NCBI RefSeq assembly: GCF_000002075.1 | Contig: NW_004797537.1 | Coordinates: forward strand, 40,879-104,878 | From: Aplysia californica | Lineage: Eukaryota > Mollusca > Gastropoda > Aplysiida > Aplysiidae | DNA length: 64,000 bases | Direction: 5' to 3' | Shown: positions 21,948-35,904 of the stretch, piece after piece | How positions within the stretch are numbered: the stretch's first letter is position 1 | Layout: each line of letters starts with the position of its first letter | The notes under the pieces: model-generated | The model's database searches: none | What the model was told of the DNA's origin: nothing | Seen by the model: only the letters and a program-made list of their open reading frames with translations | Made by a program: the position numbers and the translations under genes

Positions 21948-22536
21948 TGTCATAACATATGTAACAAATTTCCATATATCAAAAAAAAAGAAAAAAAAAA
22001 AAGGTGAGTCAGTGCGGCTGAACCTAACTTCCCCATCATTAAACTCCATGGAAAAGGAGCTGACAAGAAAACCAGCCATATTTATTGCTTAATGTTGCTT
22101 GAGAAGGTGGAAAATAATAAAAAAGAATGAGTACCATTTTAAAAACTAGATGACACCTTGATATAAGAATAAAATCAAAATTTTTTTTTTTTAAATAAAG
22201 AGACTGCCCCCCCAAAAAATGAGAGGGAGATTGATTGTTGTTATCCACTCAGAAGCTCGAGGGTGTTTGCTTTTCAGCCCCTGAGCATTCATCATGATTA
22301 TTATTCTAGTTTCTAGTTGTGGCACTATATTGAACCTATAAAAATGAATAATCCTCGTTAAAAAATTGGCCAGAACTAGCATAATTTCTCTTTTATTTAT
22401 ATTGCATAATAAATAAATGTCACATTTCTTCTTAGTCATTTCAGCAGCTACCCTTTTGTTCCTCTCTTGTACATATTTTCTGTTTAATGATAGTATTTCA
22501 CAATGTTTAATCACTTAAATTGAACAGAAAACATAT

Positions 22537-22969
22537 GTGAGGCAGCGTGGTGGAATCAGGCTCTCGTCAAAATAATGAAATTGAAGGAAACAGCAGTTTT
22601 CTCCCTGCTTAGCAATTTTTATCACATTTTTGTTTTTTGGCTCAACACCTTTAACGTCCATGTACAAACACATTCCTTTGAGGATTTCACCGAAAACGTT
22701 GATTAAAGGCACAAAAATATAAATTTACAGTTTCCATGGACTCTCCAGCTTTGGAATTTACCAAGCTTTGGCAGCCATTTTCTCGCTAATTTTACCTCTT
22801 AAACCAGGTGACCCCTATCTGCTTCAATCCAAAATATCTCCACTTCTATTGAAGATGGAAGGGTAATTTTTTCATTGAAAGCAAGACGAATGAGCAAGCT
22901 TTAAAATGATACCAATAACTCAATATGCTGAAAAATTGACGAGAGCCTGATTCCATCACGCTGCCTCAC
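22537..22969. mobile_element. 433-bp MITE family, copy 2
   Basis: Same inverted ends as copy 1 and flanked by ATAT on each side. It shares the interior features with copies 1 and 3 (GGCTCAACACCTTT, GCAGCCATTTTCTCGC). Confidence 0.85.
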
Positions 22970-25904
22970 ATATACATGCTCAGAAAAGAAAGAAAAACAA
23001 AAGGTGAGAAAGGTAAAAAGTTTTCTCACCAAGTCTTTATGGCAGGAGCAACAAACAGCAAACATTTTTTTCTCCTTAAAGTATTCAATATAGATTGCGA
23101 CTGCTGAGATACTCATTTTGTACATAACATCTTTGGAATTCCTCTTCTTACACTCGTCATCAATCATTCTCAATGGACATTTCTCTCCCGCTCATAATCA
23201 AGTACAGTCAGTGAGCTCAGGCTCTTGCGCAATTTCAGTACAAAAACAAAAAAAGAACAAGAAAAAATATGTTTATTCACAATGCTTATGATCAAGTTTG
23301 CCTACATATTTTACAGAGACGGATCGAGTACACTGAACAAATCACTTTGCAGTAGGCAATGAAAGAATGAGGAATCAAAAAATGATCAGCCATATATGCA
23401 TTCAGTACTCGCAACTTAACATGAGAAAATGAGAAGGGATGAGGGGCAGGAAGGATGAAAAAAGGAGATGATGGCGCTGAAAATAATTACACACTCTGAT
23501 TTCTAAGGCATATTTACTTGTCTAGAAACTACCAATTAGGACATGAAAGCATATATTTTTATATACAAGATATGTAAAATGGTTCACTCTCAACGTTGAA
23601 ACCTGAGCTCTTCGAGAATTGTTCACCGTTTTTGGGCGAAATGACCGAATGTATAAGAAGGAATACTTTTTTAATGTTAAAAAAAAAAAGAAATTTATTT
23701 GGAATTGACAGAACTTGGTGCAATAAATTTGGCACTGGAAAAACAATACACTATTCCTCTACTGTGTCTAAGTTATGATATGAACGATTAATACAAAAAA
23801 ATGTCCACATACCAAAAAACTAAATAACTAAATAGGGTTGACTACGAACAGACAGGAACTCTTTAATTTTGAAAGTTGGTCTTTTGAACACCAAAACAAT
23901 GCACGATGAAGAGAAAAATACTCTGTACGAAGGCTGAACATAAATGACATCTTGAACACCAAAAATAACAGGTGAAGGACACAAAATACTCTGTGTGTAA
24001 TTCAAACATACTTGCAATGACCATTGTTCTCTCTTGAGTACTGTTTTCATAAAACTGCTGTCATTATGTCTAATAATAATACATTTCACAAAGAGTATTT
24101 TCACTCACTAATTCTTAAGATGACTGTTTACTATTGTAGAGTCTAAAACTAAGTCGCTGTCAAACTGACCGGTTCTTGAACTGTATGTCCAACATGAACT
24201 TTTGCAACTGGTATAACTAGCTCATTTCACTGAGGTTATATGTGTAAAAGAAGATTTGCTGGCTCTGAAATAATTTCAGCAAGTCTTAAGTAGGCTACTG
24301 CATCCTCCATCAGCAGATTGTGGATTTAATCTCAGGTAGAAAAAAGGCTAACAGATGGCTCTAATACACTGGAGCTTGTCGTAGAAAAACAATAATTAAT
24401 ACCCTTTCCACCAGGTGAACTAATAAAATCCTACATCAGCTAAAGTTGATATATGCTCTGCTTTCATGAGTCTTCGTAGGTCTTATATTAATTTTGTCAG
24501 CAGCATGTATACAGCAGTCTAAGGCAAGCAAATCTTCTCTACAGTGAAAGAGTAAAGGGCGTAATATGCTGTGACCAACTCTTGAGGGCCCAACATAAAT
24601 CAATTCTACTGGGGTCAGATTCTTGACCGTGGCAATGTGATGATACACACTGAAGTGCTGCGATGCATTCTATTTACCCAAGAATGAAAAGCCCACTTTT
24701 AGACAATAGTACATTTAATTAAGCTGCCTAGCTTTGCATCGAGGGACAACAAGTCATATGGAGAACAACATCATCACATAGAAAGTTTAAAAAATTAAAC
24801 CTGGTCAGTGGCAATCATTCACTCAATCATCCATATTCCATGCTAGTATAATCATCGTTAATTCTTTGACAGGGTTAAACCGGATTAATCATCTCTAAAT
24901 AAAAGTCTATCATCAGGGAGTTTGCATTTCATTTCTTACTACTATAAAAAAAAAAAATTAATCCAAGTTTTACTCTTCAGCTCAGCTAACTGAAATCTCA
25001 GGAGCATAAAAATATTCAATAAATCTGACTTCAAAAGTTTGTTATATTATGCCACGGGCAAATATGGCAGAAGTTGTAATATTAAATATGTTAATTTATA
25101 TATACTCCTTGTTGTAAAAAAAATGGTTTCAGCTGTAGTTATGATATCAATTCTTGGGACATTGCCGAATGCCTAAGGTGACAGCCTTGGAGAGAAGGCT
25201 TGCATTCAAACATTGGAGTAGCGAAAAATTCAACTATATCATGGAACAGTGGCACATAGAATTTCAACATTTCATCATAAAGAAAGAGAAAGATATTCTA
25301 TGGAATGCAATGAGTAGAGGATACAATAAACCTTGGCAGTATGTACTTTGGTCTGGATCAATAGAGTAGAACATACTGATACAAACGCCGTGAATCTTCA
25401 AACAATTTTCCTTGAATATACTACAGCAACATACTACCACGGTACAAAAGTGAAAACAAGTTCAGATCTAGAGAAAAAAAGTCATGCCACAATTTTATGG
25501 AAGTCCCCTGTCACACTCTCTGTAAAACCGAAAAAGGTTAGGAACGATTTCCAGATGCAAGTGTAGTAACTGTAGTGAAACAGCAAGTGAAACCTCCAGT
25601 AACAGAGTTATGGTACAAAACAAATGGTGAAGGGCACTTAGAATTACAGTAGACCACAATCTGCCAAAGGCAGAAAGGATGGAACAATGGAATGTTTTAG
25701 CGACATCACAAAGACATTACAACAGGATGATGCAGTTTTACGATGGAATGAGAGACAAGAAAGAAAAAAGAATAGAATATTCCAGATTGAGCATTGAGTC
25801 AGAATAGTGAAAGGATAGACTAAAATGATAAGACTTCTAAGAACTGGTGGTTGTAGAAAGGATAGAATGCTTTGAGAAATGCAACAAACAAATGAAAGGA
25901 GGGA
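22970..25904. other. Region 3' of the Mcr-like gene, no gene seen
   Basis: Part of this stretch should be the 3' UTR of the Mcr-like gene, which ends its coding at 25905 on the minus strand. I cannot place the polyadenylation site. Open frames here are short, AT-rich and unrecognised. Confidence 0.5.
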
Positions 25905-28900
25905 CTACCTAGCTCGAAGTAACAACCTCTGAACAATAAAGACAGATAACAGGAACAAAGCAATGCTGGCTCCAGCTTGTGCGATATTCGCTGCGTTGAA
26001 GTAGGGGCAGTACGGGCACTGGTAGGAGCCGCACACAAAACAAATATTCATCAGAAACAGATTCCGCGTCGTGTACATTGTAGTGTTGTGCATGCCTGAA
26101 ATTGAAAGGAAGTCAAAATGGGGTCAACAGCTATTGCCAGACAAAGTAAAGATATGATGGTCTTCTATACATTGTAGTGTTGTGCATGCCTGAAATTGAA
26201 AGGAAGTTAAAATGGGGTCAACAGCTATTGTCAAACAAAGTAAAGATATGATGGTCTTCTAAAGGAAAAAAAAACTTTAATTCACTTCATTCTCATCCTC
26301 AGTGATAAATAGTAACAAAGTAGCGTTTAGCATGTCAGCATATTAATTTACATAATTACCTTCACAGTAAAATCACTGTACGGTACTACAGAGCTGTTTA
26401 AAAAAAAAAAAGAAATTGAAGGAGACCCTGCAGTGGGAGGTAGGCCTATCAAGGGAGACGAGAAAGGGGAAATGGAGAACCTGTACTGTTGTTGTCAGTG
26501 GCGTATAGAGCCCGACTAGATCAAAAGAGACATTTAAAAGGTTGAGCACAAGTTAACCTATCAAGTGACAGCACTGAGAGAATATGTGGCAGGAAAGAGA
26601 AGAAAACAAAAGTGGACCCCTTTTAATATGTCAAGCATAAGTGTATGGTAGGCCATGTAACCCAGCACAACATAGCTATCTATGGGAAGGGGTGTGGGGA
26701 AACAGTCAATCAAAAGTTGCAGATAAGGCATTGAGCTATTTTGCCAATAAGCCTTCAAAAGGCAGACAGATTCTTATAATTTGGACAGTGCGCAATGGAA
26801 GTTTCAAAATGTTTACTATAAGAAAATACTTATTTGAACGCAACTAAAACCGTGTCAATGAAACGGTTCAGAGCTGAAATTTTTGGGTAACACATCGAAA
26901 GACCAAGTCAACTGAAAATATTAACAAAAATGTCATATTCATCAAGAAAAAATAAAAAACAGAAAAAAACAAGAGCTAAGGTTTACCTGGTTCATAGTAG
27001 TCATACACTCTCACTCTGTGCTGTATGGTAGCATTGGCAACAGGATACCATCTGTCCGCTCGGAAGTACACACAAGTCTTACTTTCATCCAACTGGGGAA
27101 GACAAAAGTTTGCTTACTAACTTGTTCACCTTAGACCCTTGAGCAATTAATGAATGAAACAACAGCAAAAGGTCTCATATCCTCCATAAAACTAATAATC
27201 TAAAGTAAATTTGTGAGGCAGCGTGGTGGAATCAGGCTCTCGTCAAAATAATCAAAGTGAAGAAACTGCATTTTTCTGCTGGTTTGTGAATGTTTATCAA
27301 ATTTTTGTTTTTTGGCTCAACACCTTTCATACCCATGAAAGAACTCATTTATGTGTGGATTTTCTGAAAAACCGTGATTAAAGGTACAAAAAATGTAAAT
27401 TTTTAGTTACCATGCACTCTTTAGCTAAGGAAATAACTAATCTTTGGCGGCCATTTTCTCACTAATTTTACCTCTGAAAATAGGTGAACCCCACCTCCTT
27501 CTTTCGCAAATATCCCAACTTGTATTCAAGATATATGGATATTTTTTTCATCCATTTAAAGACAAGTAAACAAGCTTTAAGATGATACCAATAACTCTAC
27601 ATGCCCAAAAATTGACGAGAGCCTGATTCCACCACGCTGCCTCACATTCTGTTGTTGTTATGAATGTCTTAAGCCTCTATTGATCCAATTTCTACCATGC
27701 AGAGACTGGCTGCTTCCACCCTGTCAGTCAGGGCTAACCCAGGCTGTGCAGAACACAAGCTAACAGAAAGATGAAGATACTCAATAAAACATTGGTACCT
27801 CTGGTGAATCAAATTCACATTTGCACGCAATGCGAAAAGCCTATACCACAGATTCCTATCTACAATACCTAAAGATACTAATTATTTTCATTAAAATAGT
27901 AGAACAATAACTTCAACCTCCCAGAACCTAGTGATAAATCGTAATAAATAAGTAGATCTAATCAGACTTCTTACACAACATTATATATAAGAAATGTGAA
28001 AATAATACAGCTAATTTCCATTTGCAAAATCCTACACCAGATCGCGACCTCAGTGCTTTCTTGTCCTATCTCCATTTTTAATAACAGTGAAAACGGTTCA
28101 TAACAAAGATTGAGCTTAAGAAGTCACATTGTCACTGCTTTAAAAAATGGAGATACGACAAGAAAGCACTGAGGTCGTGACATGTTTTTAAAAAAAGCAT
28201 ACTCACGTAGTCAAAATAGAAGACAACCTTCCGCCCATAAAACTCCGCTCTCCTCAGATTGGGCACCAGTCCAGACTGGACGTAGTCTCGCAGAGTGTCG
28301 TTCATCACAATATAACCTGTAGGGATGTCCACCTCCAGCACTGCAAGGCCAGAGGTCAAGCTCTTCTCGGTAAATAGCCAGCTGAGGAGATACATTGGAG
28401 GAAAAAAACCGAGTTACAGCAACAGCGAAACATGTCTACATGCAAGACTTGAAGAACGCAAGATGGCACAAAAAAGCACAGAATGTTTCTCCTTTCCCTG
28501 CCCCAAACACAACTCACATTTTCCGGCTGACAAAGGCCAAATCAGAAACATGTACCATCATCAAAAAATGATCAGTGATATTCAACAGACACTTACAAAA
28601 TAGCAGAACTGAAACCACAATAATCCAAGTATACCTGATTGCAGAAGATAAGATAAGATAAGATAAGATACATCTTTATTGTCCAGATCCTGGCACATTG
28701 GTTTGGTGTTCAACCACGTGTACACACATACACACGCACACACACACACACACGTACACACACATGCACACACAAGTAGGCTTACAACCACATGCATAAT
28801 ATAAATGAGCAGCAATATAAACAATAATAATCGTAAGCTAGATACACCCTCAAGATAGGCCTACTTTCTAAAAAGCAGGCAGCAGCTTATTAAAAGGGCT

Positions 28901-31176
28901 GGAACGACGGTACATCTGTTGCGATACTGATCAGGAAATCGAAATAGGTGGAAAAGTAAAGGAAATGCAGTTTTACTTGAGTTGTTGGTAGGTTTCCAAA
29001 TCCCAACGCACCTGACACAGTTAGTCATCTCCATGATAGAGTCATTCCTTCCACTGAAGTACTGCTCCTCCACGATGAGATCAAAGAACTTGATGGGATC
29101 CTTGAAGGGGTCATTGTCCACACGCTGCGGCAGTTTCAGCAGGAAGGGGTACTCCACATTAAAGGTGGTTGTCAACTGTTTCAGAGAACAGAGGAACAAA
29201 ACACAAATAGTCAATGAGTGAAATAAAGAAAAATGAAATCGTCTTCATCTAGATCTATTGGCATACAGACATAGTGAAAAGTTGGAACAAATATAGAACC
29301 TGAACAAATCGCTGCCACTTGCTTTTGAATAAACACAAATAATATTATTCAAAGGACAAGGGTGGAGAAGAAAAAAGGATGAGGAACCATTTCATACTAG
29401 CTCTTGTTCTTACCTTCTTGTAACAATCAAGGATACGACATTTAATGACTACAAAATTCATTTACTATAAAACCATTATCTTTACTTTACTTTTCCGATC
29501 CAGCGGCCATTTGGGTTCTAGCCCTTCGGTCTGTCGATATGGCAAAGAATTGACAGGTTTTAATCAGCTGTGCTTTGTTGCTGTATAGAGTGTTTCTGAT
29601 GTCTGGGGAGGCAGGTAGGTAGGTGCTACGCAGGTCACAAAGTGCTGGGCAGTTAAAGAGGTGGTGTGGTACTGTTTCATCCTGGCAGTCGCACAACGGG
29701 CAGTCGCACAACGGGCAGTCGGGTGGGGTATCCTTGCGGATCCTATTAAGGTAGGAGTTTAGTGGTATGTGTTGTGTTCGCAGGCGAAATATCATGACTT
29801 GTTCTCTTCTACTCAGGGAATTTATTGCATCTTTAGAGTTGGGGGCAGTCATGTGTGCAAATACAGCTCTTCCAGTTTTGCCCATTGCCCATCCATTGAG
29901 CCACTGTTCCCTGGTGTTGCATTTGATGATGTTCTTGGCTGTCTGTTGTGATACTGGGTTGTGTGGTTGTGTTTGTGTTGCTCCCTTCTTGGCAAGGGTG
30001 TCTGCTCTAAAACCATTATCCTAACAGTCAATTAGATTTTGATTTTGTGCCTAGCAGAAAAGGCACAAGAGGCAGACAGAAACCTTAGAGAGACAGTGCA
30101 GAAGTATATTGTACAAGTGGCATCCTCCATTCTTCTAGGTGTGTATGAGAGCACTCGCATATATGCACACAGCACTCACAGTGGACATACATCGTTGGCA
30201 AACTGGAAGAGTAGGGGAGTGTGCCTTTTCCAAGTTAGCCAACAATTCCTTAATGAAAGTCCTCTTTTTATGATATAATACAGTGGAATCCTGTTTTAAC
30301 GAGAGGGAGGGGACCGGAGCAAAATGTCCGTTATAGCAAGATTCTCACTATAAGGGATCCAGTAATAAATTCAAGGGAAACTGTAAAGTAGGCCTAATCT
30401 GTGAGTTTGGTGTTCTGATTATTTCCTTTTGCTATCTCCCCTGATGACGATTTTGTTTCAACATGACCTCTAGGTCCTACTTGATCAAAAATCGAATCAG
30501 GTTTATTTCTCTAGCGCTAGATCTAGCAATGTGGACGGACAGCTCGGCGTTGGCGATCAGAAAGGAAGGGCTCTGGGCTAACTCGCCCGCTGTGTTTTCC
30601 CCCACCCCACCACACCCTGTGGTGCATTCCGTCTGCTTGCACACATCACACATTCGCTCCATCCATCACATTGCTGTGACCTCTCCATCCCCGCATCGGA
30701 GAAGTGAGAGGCATGGTAGGCCTTGATAATCTAAACTAGGCTTATGCTGGCATATCACACGATGTGTTCTGCTTGTCTGCGTATGCTACACCCTCCCTAC
30801 TCAGTCGCTCCGGCCTTCATTGTTGACGCACATGGGCTCTCCCATTCTTTGTTTCGCAAGATCACCAACAAGTTTCTCAACTGGCGAGGTTTTCAGTTAT
30901 GTATAATTGGCCTATGCACTGTGCACAGCAGCAGCAATATTTCGCTATAACCGACTCGCATGTTTGTCTGATAGCGCTATAGCAGTATTTTATTTACAAA
31001 GGTAAAGAGGAGAAAAAAACGGGGTTTTAGAATAGTGTCTTTATAACAGACTTCTCGTTGTTTCAGGACTCGTTATAAGTGGACTCCACTGTATTAAGTA
31101 CTGTTACCTGAAACACAGATCTTCCTGTCCCCTGTGACACTGGGACGGTGAAGCCGAACACTTTGTTAGATGGTAG
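25905..31176 (-). CDS. Mcr: Mcr-like exons 32-36: receptor-binding domain and C-terminus
   Basis: Exons 31108-31176, 29012-29175, 28207-28381, 26987-27092 and 25905-26095. They encode TTTFNVEYPFLLKLPQRVDN, SGLAVLEVDIPTGYIVMND (receptor-binding domain core) and CVYFRADRWYPVANATIQHR. The last exon has a CxxC...CxxC cluster (ICFVCGSYQCPYC) and the hydrophobic tail ASIALFLLSVFIVQRLLLRAR, then TAG at 25907-25905. The tail could be a transmembrane anchor or a GPI-attachment signal; the sequence alone does not decide. Confidence 0.9.
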
Positions 31177-34163
31177 CTGTATGCAGAGAAAAAACACAGG
31201 AACATAAAAGTAAATCTTTTAAAGAATAAAGTACATCCATTTAGTACAGACTGAATCTTGTCAATACTTAACGAGCAAAAAACTCTCACAGAGTTCAAAT
31301 TTAATTGGACCTGCCATGGTGATAGATATCACATAACATTCAAAAAGCAAAACTTTTACCCAATCAGATTAATAGAAGCCAATATCACATTTTGAAATTT
31401 AGAGCAACCAAGAAATGTTCCTATAATTTGCTGGGAGTAAGTGTTCATCTAATTTCTACCATTACAATTCTTTCTGACGTGCCATGAAATTGAAAGAAAG
31501 CTAACATTCATTTCGAGCAGAGAGAGTTGGAAAACCAAACAAAAACAGAGAACACACCCCTAAAAAGAATTTGCACAACCACAGAGGTAAAAAATGCAAA
31601 AATCCCCAACCTGAAAGGAATCAAGTAATAGTGCTACACAACAACAATGCTTACAGAATAAGAATGAGCTTAGGACAATAAATAAAGATCATCTCAAATT
31701 TTTGCATTAATGCAGTGCATGCTTTAAAAAAGGATAAAATCCATACCTTTAACACTAAGACGCTTAATTTTTCAACAATCCTTCAAACAATACATGTATT
31801 TTTTAATGATTTTTTAGTTGTAACACTTTCAATTACAACAATGTAACAACAAAATCTAAAACAGTGTCTTACATTGGCTTTAAACAGTTTGACATAATCC
31901 AGTTTCTTCAGAGTCATGGTCTTTGACCACGACGGAGAGGAAGTGGCCTCCACTGTGGTGACAACGTCAAAGACATTCCGGTGAGCGTCCACTTGAGTGA
32001 ACATAAACAGCGCCTCCATGGCCAGGATGGTGTCCTGCAATTTAAAAAAGAAATAAATAAAATGTGGTGAACTCTTCAGAAGGGAAACCTTATTTGCATT
32101 CTCCTATAGCTTTCACCCAATAGACGACCCTTCTGAGAATTTTTTGTATGAAAGAGTTTTTAGTATAGCTATAAAATATTCAAATGTGTGGTATGGCAGT
32201 AGAACTTAATGCAACTGAAAAATTGCCTGCATAAGTAAGAATACATAAAGAACACAAGTGTGAACAATTACCCAATGAGAAGTGACACAGAAAAAAACCC
32301 CTCCCCTCTAAAACCAAAAGCAAAAGATACAAACCTAACGTTCCCTCAAGATTTACACCTGAGAAAGTAATATGATTTAGTTTCTTTGCTATTCATAAAC
32401 GGTTTTCACTAACTTGATAAAAGATGAGAAGGTCGAAGTCAACCCGTTTTTCCATAACTTCAAAGGTTGCAAAAAATCTTCAAAACTTTTACAATATAAC
32501 AAATTTAGTAATATTGTGCGATATAAAAAAAAAACTGCCTCCTCTCTCGCTATTTTTTTCCCTTTATAAATACAAACACTTACCTGAGTGGAGGTAAAGC
32601 CTCCAATACTGTTCCTCATGGTATTCAACCAGCTCATCATCATTTCTCTCTCATATTTCTCTGGTTGATTAGTGCTAATGTGAGCCATAAGAGCATAGGC
32701 AGTCGACTGCACAGCATATGCGTCGTTCATCAACTCTTGCCTTGGTAGCAAATAGCGCACATTGTTCAAGAAGTCAGACGGATTTTCATACACAGTGTGA
32801 TCCGCGAAATACACAAAGTCAGCTGAAAGAAGAAGACGCGATGAACAAAAGCATTAGTGTCATGAAAAGACTAATTTGCCTCAATCTTAGAAATGGCAAT
32901 ACCTCATATCTCTTATCATTGCGATTTCATACCTTAAGAGGCAGGATCAATCAACAAATTCTCCTCTCTGACAATTGTTTATGAATAGAGTTGTCATGGA
33001 AGAAGCTATGATAATAAGTATAATCAGGGCCCTCTCTCACATACCAATCCACTTGAGTGTTTCAAAAAGAGTCAAAGAAAATGAAAAGATGTATTTCATT
33101 TATGATATCATAGTGTTCATTGGCCACTCTAGGCAAGCCTGCATCCAGTACCACATGACAAGCCTTAACCTGGAACCCACAAGAGAAGAGGAAAAGACAA
33201 AGGCCAGAGAACACACGACGTTGTGATCTGGATGCATGAGCAGAGAGAAACAAAGATAGCTGGAGATACTTTCCTGAGGCTGTCATGACTGGAGAGAGAT
33301 TTAGTTTAGTTTTAGTACAGGTTTAACGGTCCTCGTAACTGCATAAAGTCATATGAGCGCCAGAAGATTAGAGGTGTTACAAGAGAGTAACAAACATAAA
33401 AAAGAAGAAGGGGAGATAAAGACGATGGATGTTTGATAGGAAAGAAGAAGCAAACCACACCAGAGCACCCGCCTACCACCCACTGGAGAGAGATTGTTGA
33501 TGGCCTGCCCTCCACTGGCTGGACAACCAACAATGTGGACCAATAACATCAATGCATGGATTGGCCTAAGTATGACAGAGCATACAGCGAAAGCTAGTGA
33601 CCGTAAGCATTAGTGGGACATAGAACGTCAACCTCCCAGACAGAGATGACACCTCTAGACTCCACAAGATGCCAAAGACAAAAGAAAAAACAAACAAAAC
33701 AAAAGAAAAAAAACTCCCTTAGCACTCATACTTCAACAGACAAACAAATGCAGAGCATTGTGGGTGGTTGGCGGGTGCCCTAGTGTGGTCTGCTCCTCCT
33801 TTCCTGTCAAACATCTATCGTCCTTATCTCCCCTTCTTCTTTTTTATGTTTGTTACTCTCTTGTAACACCTCTAATCTTTTGGCGCTCATATGACCTTAT
33901 GCAGTTGCGAGCACCGTAAAACCTCTACTAAAACAAACAAACAAACAGAATACTTACAGTCATTCCTCTTGAGTTTCCACAAATCAAAGAAAGGCTGCCG
34001 ATTTTGGCTCAGACTAAGGGCGTATGTTGCTATGGCTTTGTGGAAAACTTCTTTAATGTCATTGAAATTGGATGACAAGTAGCTCACAGCTCTCCTCCGC
34101 GCTGAGTCAACACAAGCTGCTGCATCCTGCAATCAACACAAGAGTTGGAGAAGTGATTTTGAT

Positions 34164-34242
<79 letters not shown>

Positions 34243-35873
34243 AATTCCCAACTAATACTAATACATTCTAAGCTAATACCACGAGTAACACTGATGAGAC
34301 ACTATAGAATCATAAAACAATTTTTTACACTGTCCATTCACATAAAAACCTTGACTAAAAGTCTAAAAGTTAAGGTACTTTTGTATTAATCTTACAAAAG
34401 TGCAAGGACCAGGCATAACATTCAAGCTGCAGTCTACACAAAAATAAGGTCATGAAAAAATGCAATTATTGTATACCTGAACAACTTAACTGTAAAGCTT
34501 GTTTTCCTACAAATGGACAGTGAAGTTTATTTTAAAGTGAAAGGAAGAGCCACATTGCAACTGAAGCCTTGCAAGTCTACAACATGACAATAAATTCCAT
34601 GACATGAATTCAGACAGAGCACCAATGGGATAACTTGGCAACCAGAGAAAGCAATCATGTCATATGATACAATGAAAATGATACAAACCTCTGAAACCTC
34701 CGTTTCGAACAAAGCGATGAGGATATAAGACGTAAGCGGTATTGGGTGAGACCGCAGTTTGTCGTTCTTTATGTAAGACGCAGACGCCTGAGAACAATAA
34801 AGAGGACAGATCAATGCAATTATAATTTGACTTAAATTTACTTCCTCTCTTCTAGAATTGCTCTTGGATTATTCTTCATTCATGGCATTATTAAAAAACC
34901 CAAAATAACAGCAACAAAAAACATGGCTCCTTTCTCGATACCCTAAGTAAATTGGGTCTTTTTTTAACAGTTATTGCCCCCTCAACACAAACATAATAAT
35001 CAATGATATTTCATTCTCATCACTAACACAAAATCTCACCATTTTTCGATCATATGTGACATCATTCTCCTCTGGGTCAAATGCTCCAGTTTCATTTTGC
35101 CTTGAACAGATGTAGATAAGTATTTTGTTGATCAACTCTCGAGGAATGAACAAATCTCGTTCCCATTCTCCGTAGTTGGCATTGTAGAGAGTCTTTACCA
35201 CAAAGGCTGTCAACCTGCAAGATAAAATGGCATGACTATAAATGTCTTAAAAAAAGGACAAGTTTCAGTGTAAAACACATCATCACAATAACAAGCACAT
35301 TCTGGAAAAAATTTGTGTGGCATCATTGTGAAATCAGGCACTCGTCAAATAAGGAAATCGAAGGAACCAGCAATGTCTTTTGCTTCGATGTCATCTCCAG
35401 CTCATCGCCAGTGATTATGTTACTTTGAGACACAATCTGTAAATGAAAAGGTAATTTTCTAGTCAGGAATTTTCGGCTTACAGCTCATATTTCACAATAC
35501 TGGCCCTGCAATGATAAAGAAAAGTTAGATGTTTTGGAAGTCACCAAACTTTGGTTGCCATTTTCTCACCATTTCTACCGCTAAAAACAGGCGACCCCTC
35601 TTCCTTTAATCCCAAATATCTAAACTACTATTCAAGATAGATGGGTATTTTTCCATCAAAAGCAAGACAAATGAACGAGCTTTTAGATTATATCTGCATC
35701 TCCATATGCCCCCAAACTGACAAGCACCTGATGCCACCAAGTTGTGACCCATTTGTCTGTGCCCAAAAATGGAAGCACCCAAACGCAATTCAGGGATATT
35801 TTGCTTAGCGTAGAGAGATACATCTTTATTGTCCAGATCCTGGCACATTGGTTTGGTATTCCACCACGAGTAC

Positions 35874-35904
<31 letters not shown>

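Noticed and set aside
25154-25566. Small genes 3' of the Mcr-like gene
   Set aside because: Short AT-rich frames with no family resemblance; probably 3' UTR or intergenic DNA.
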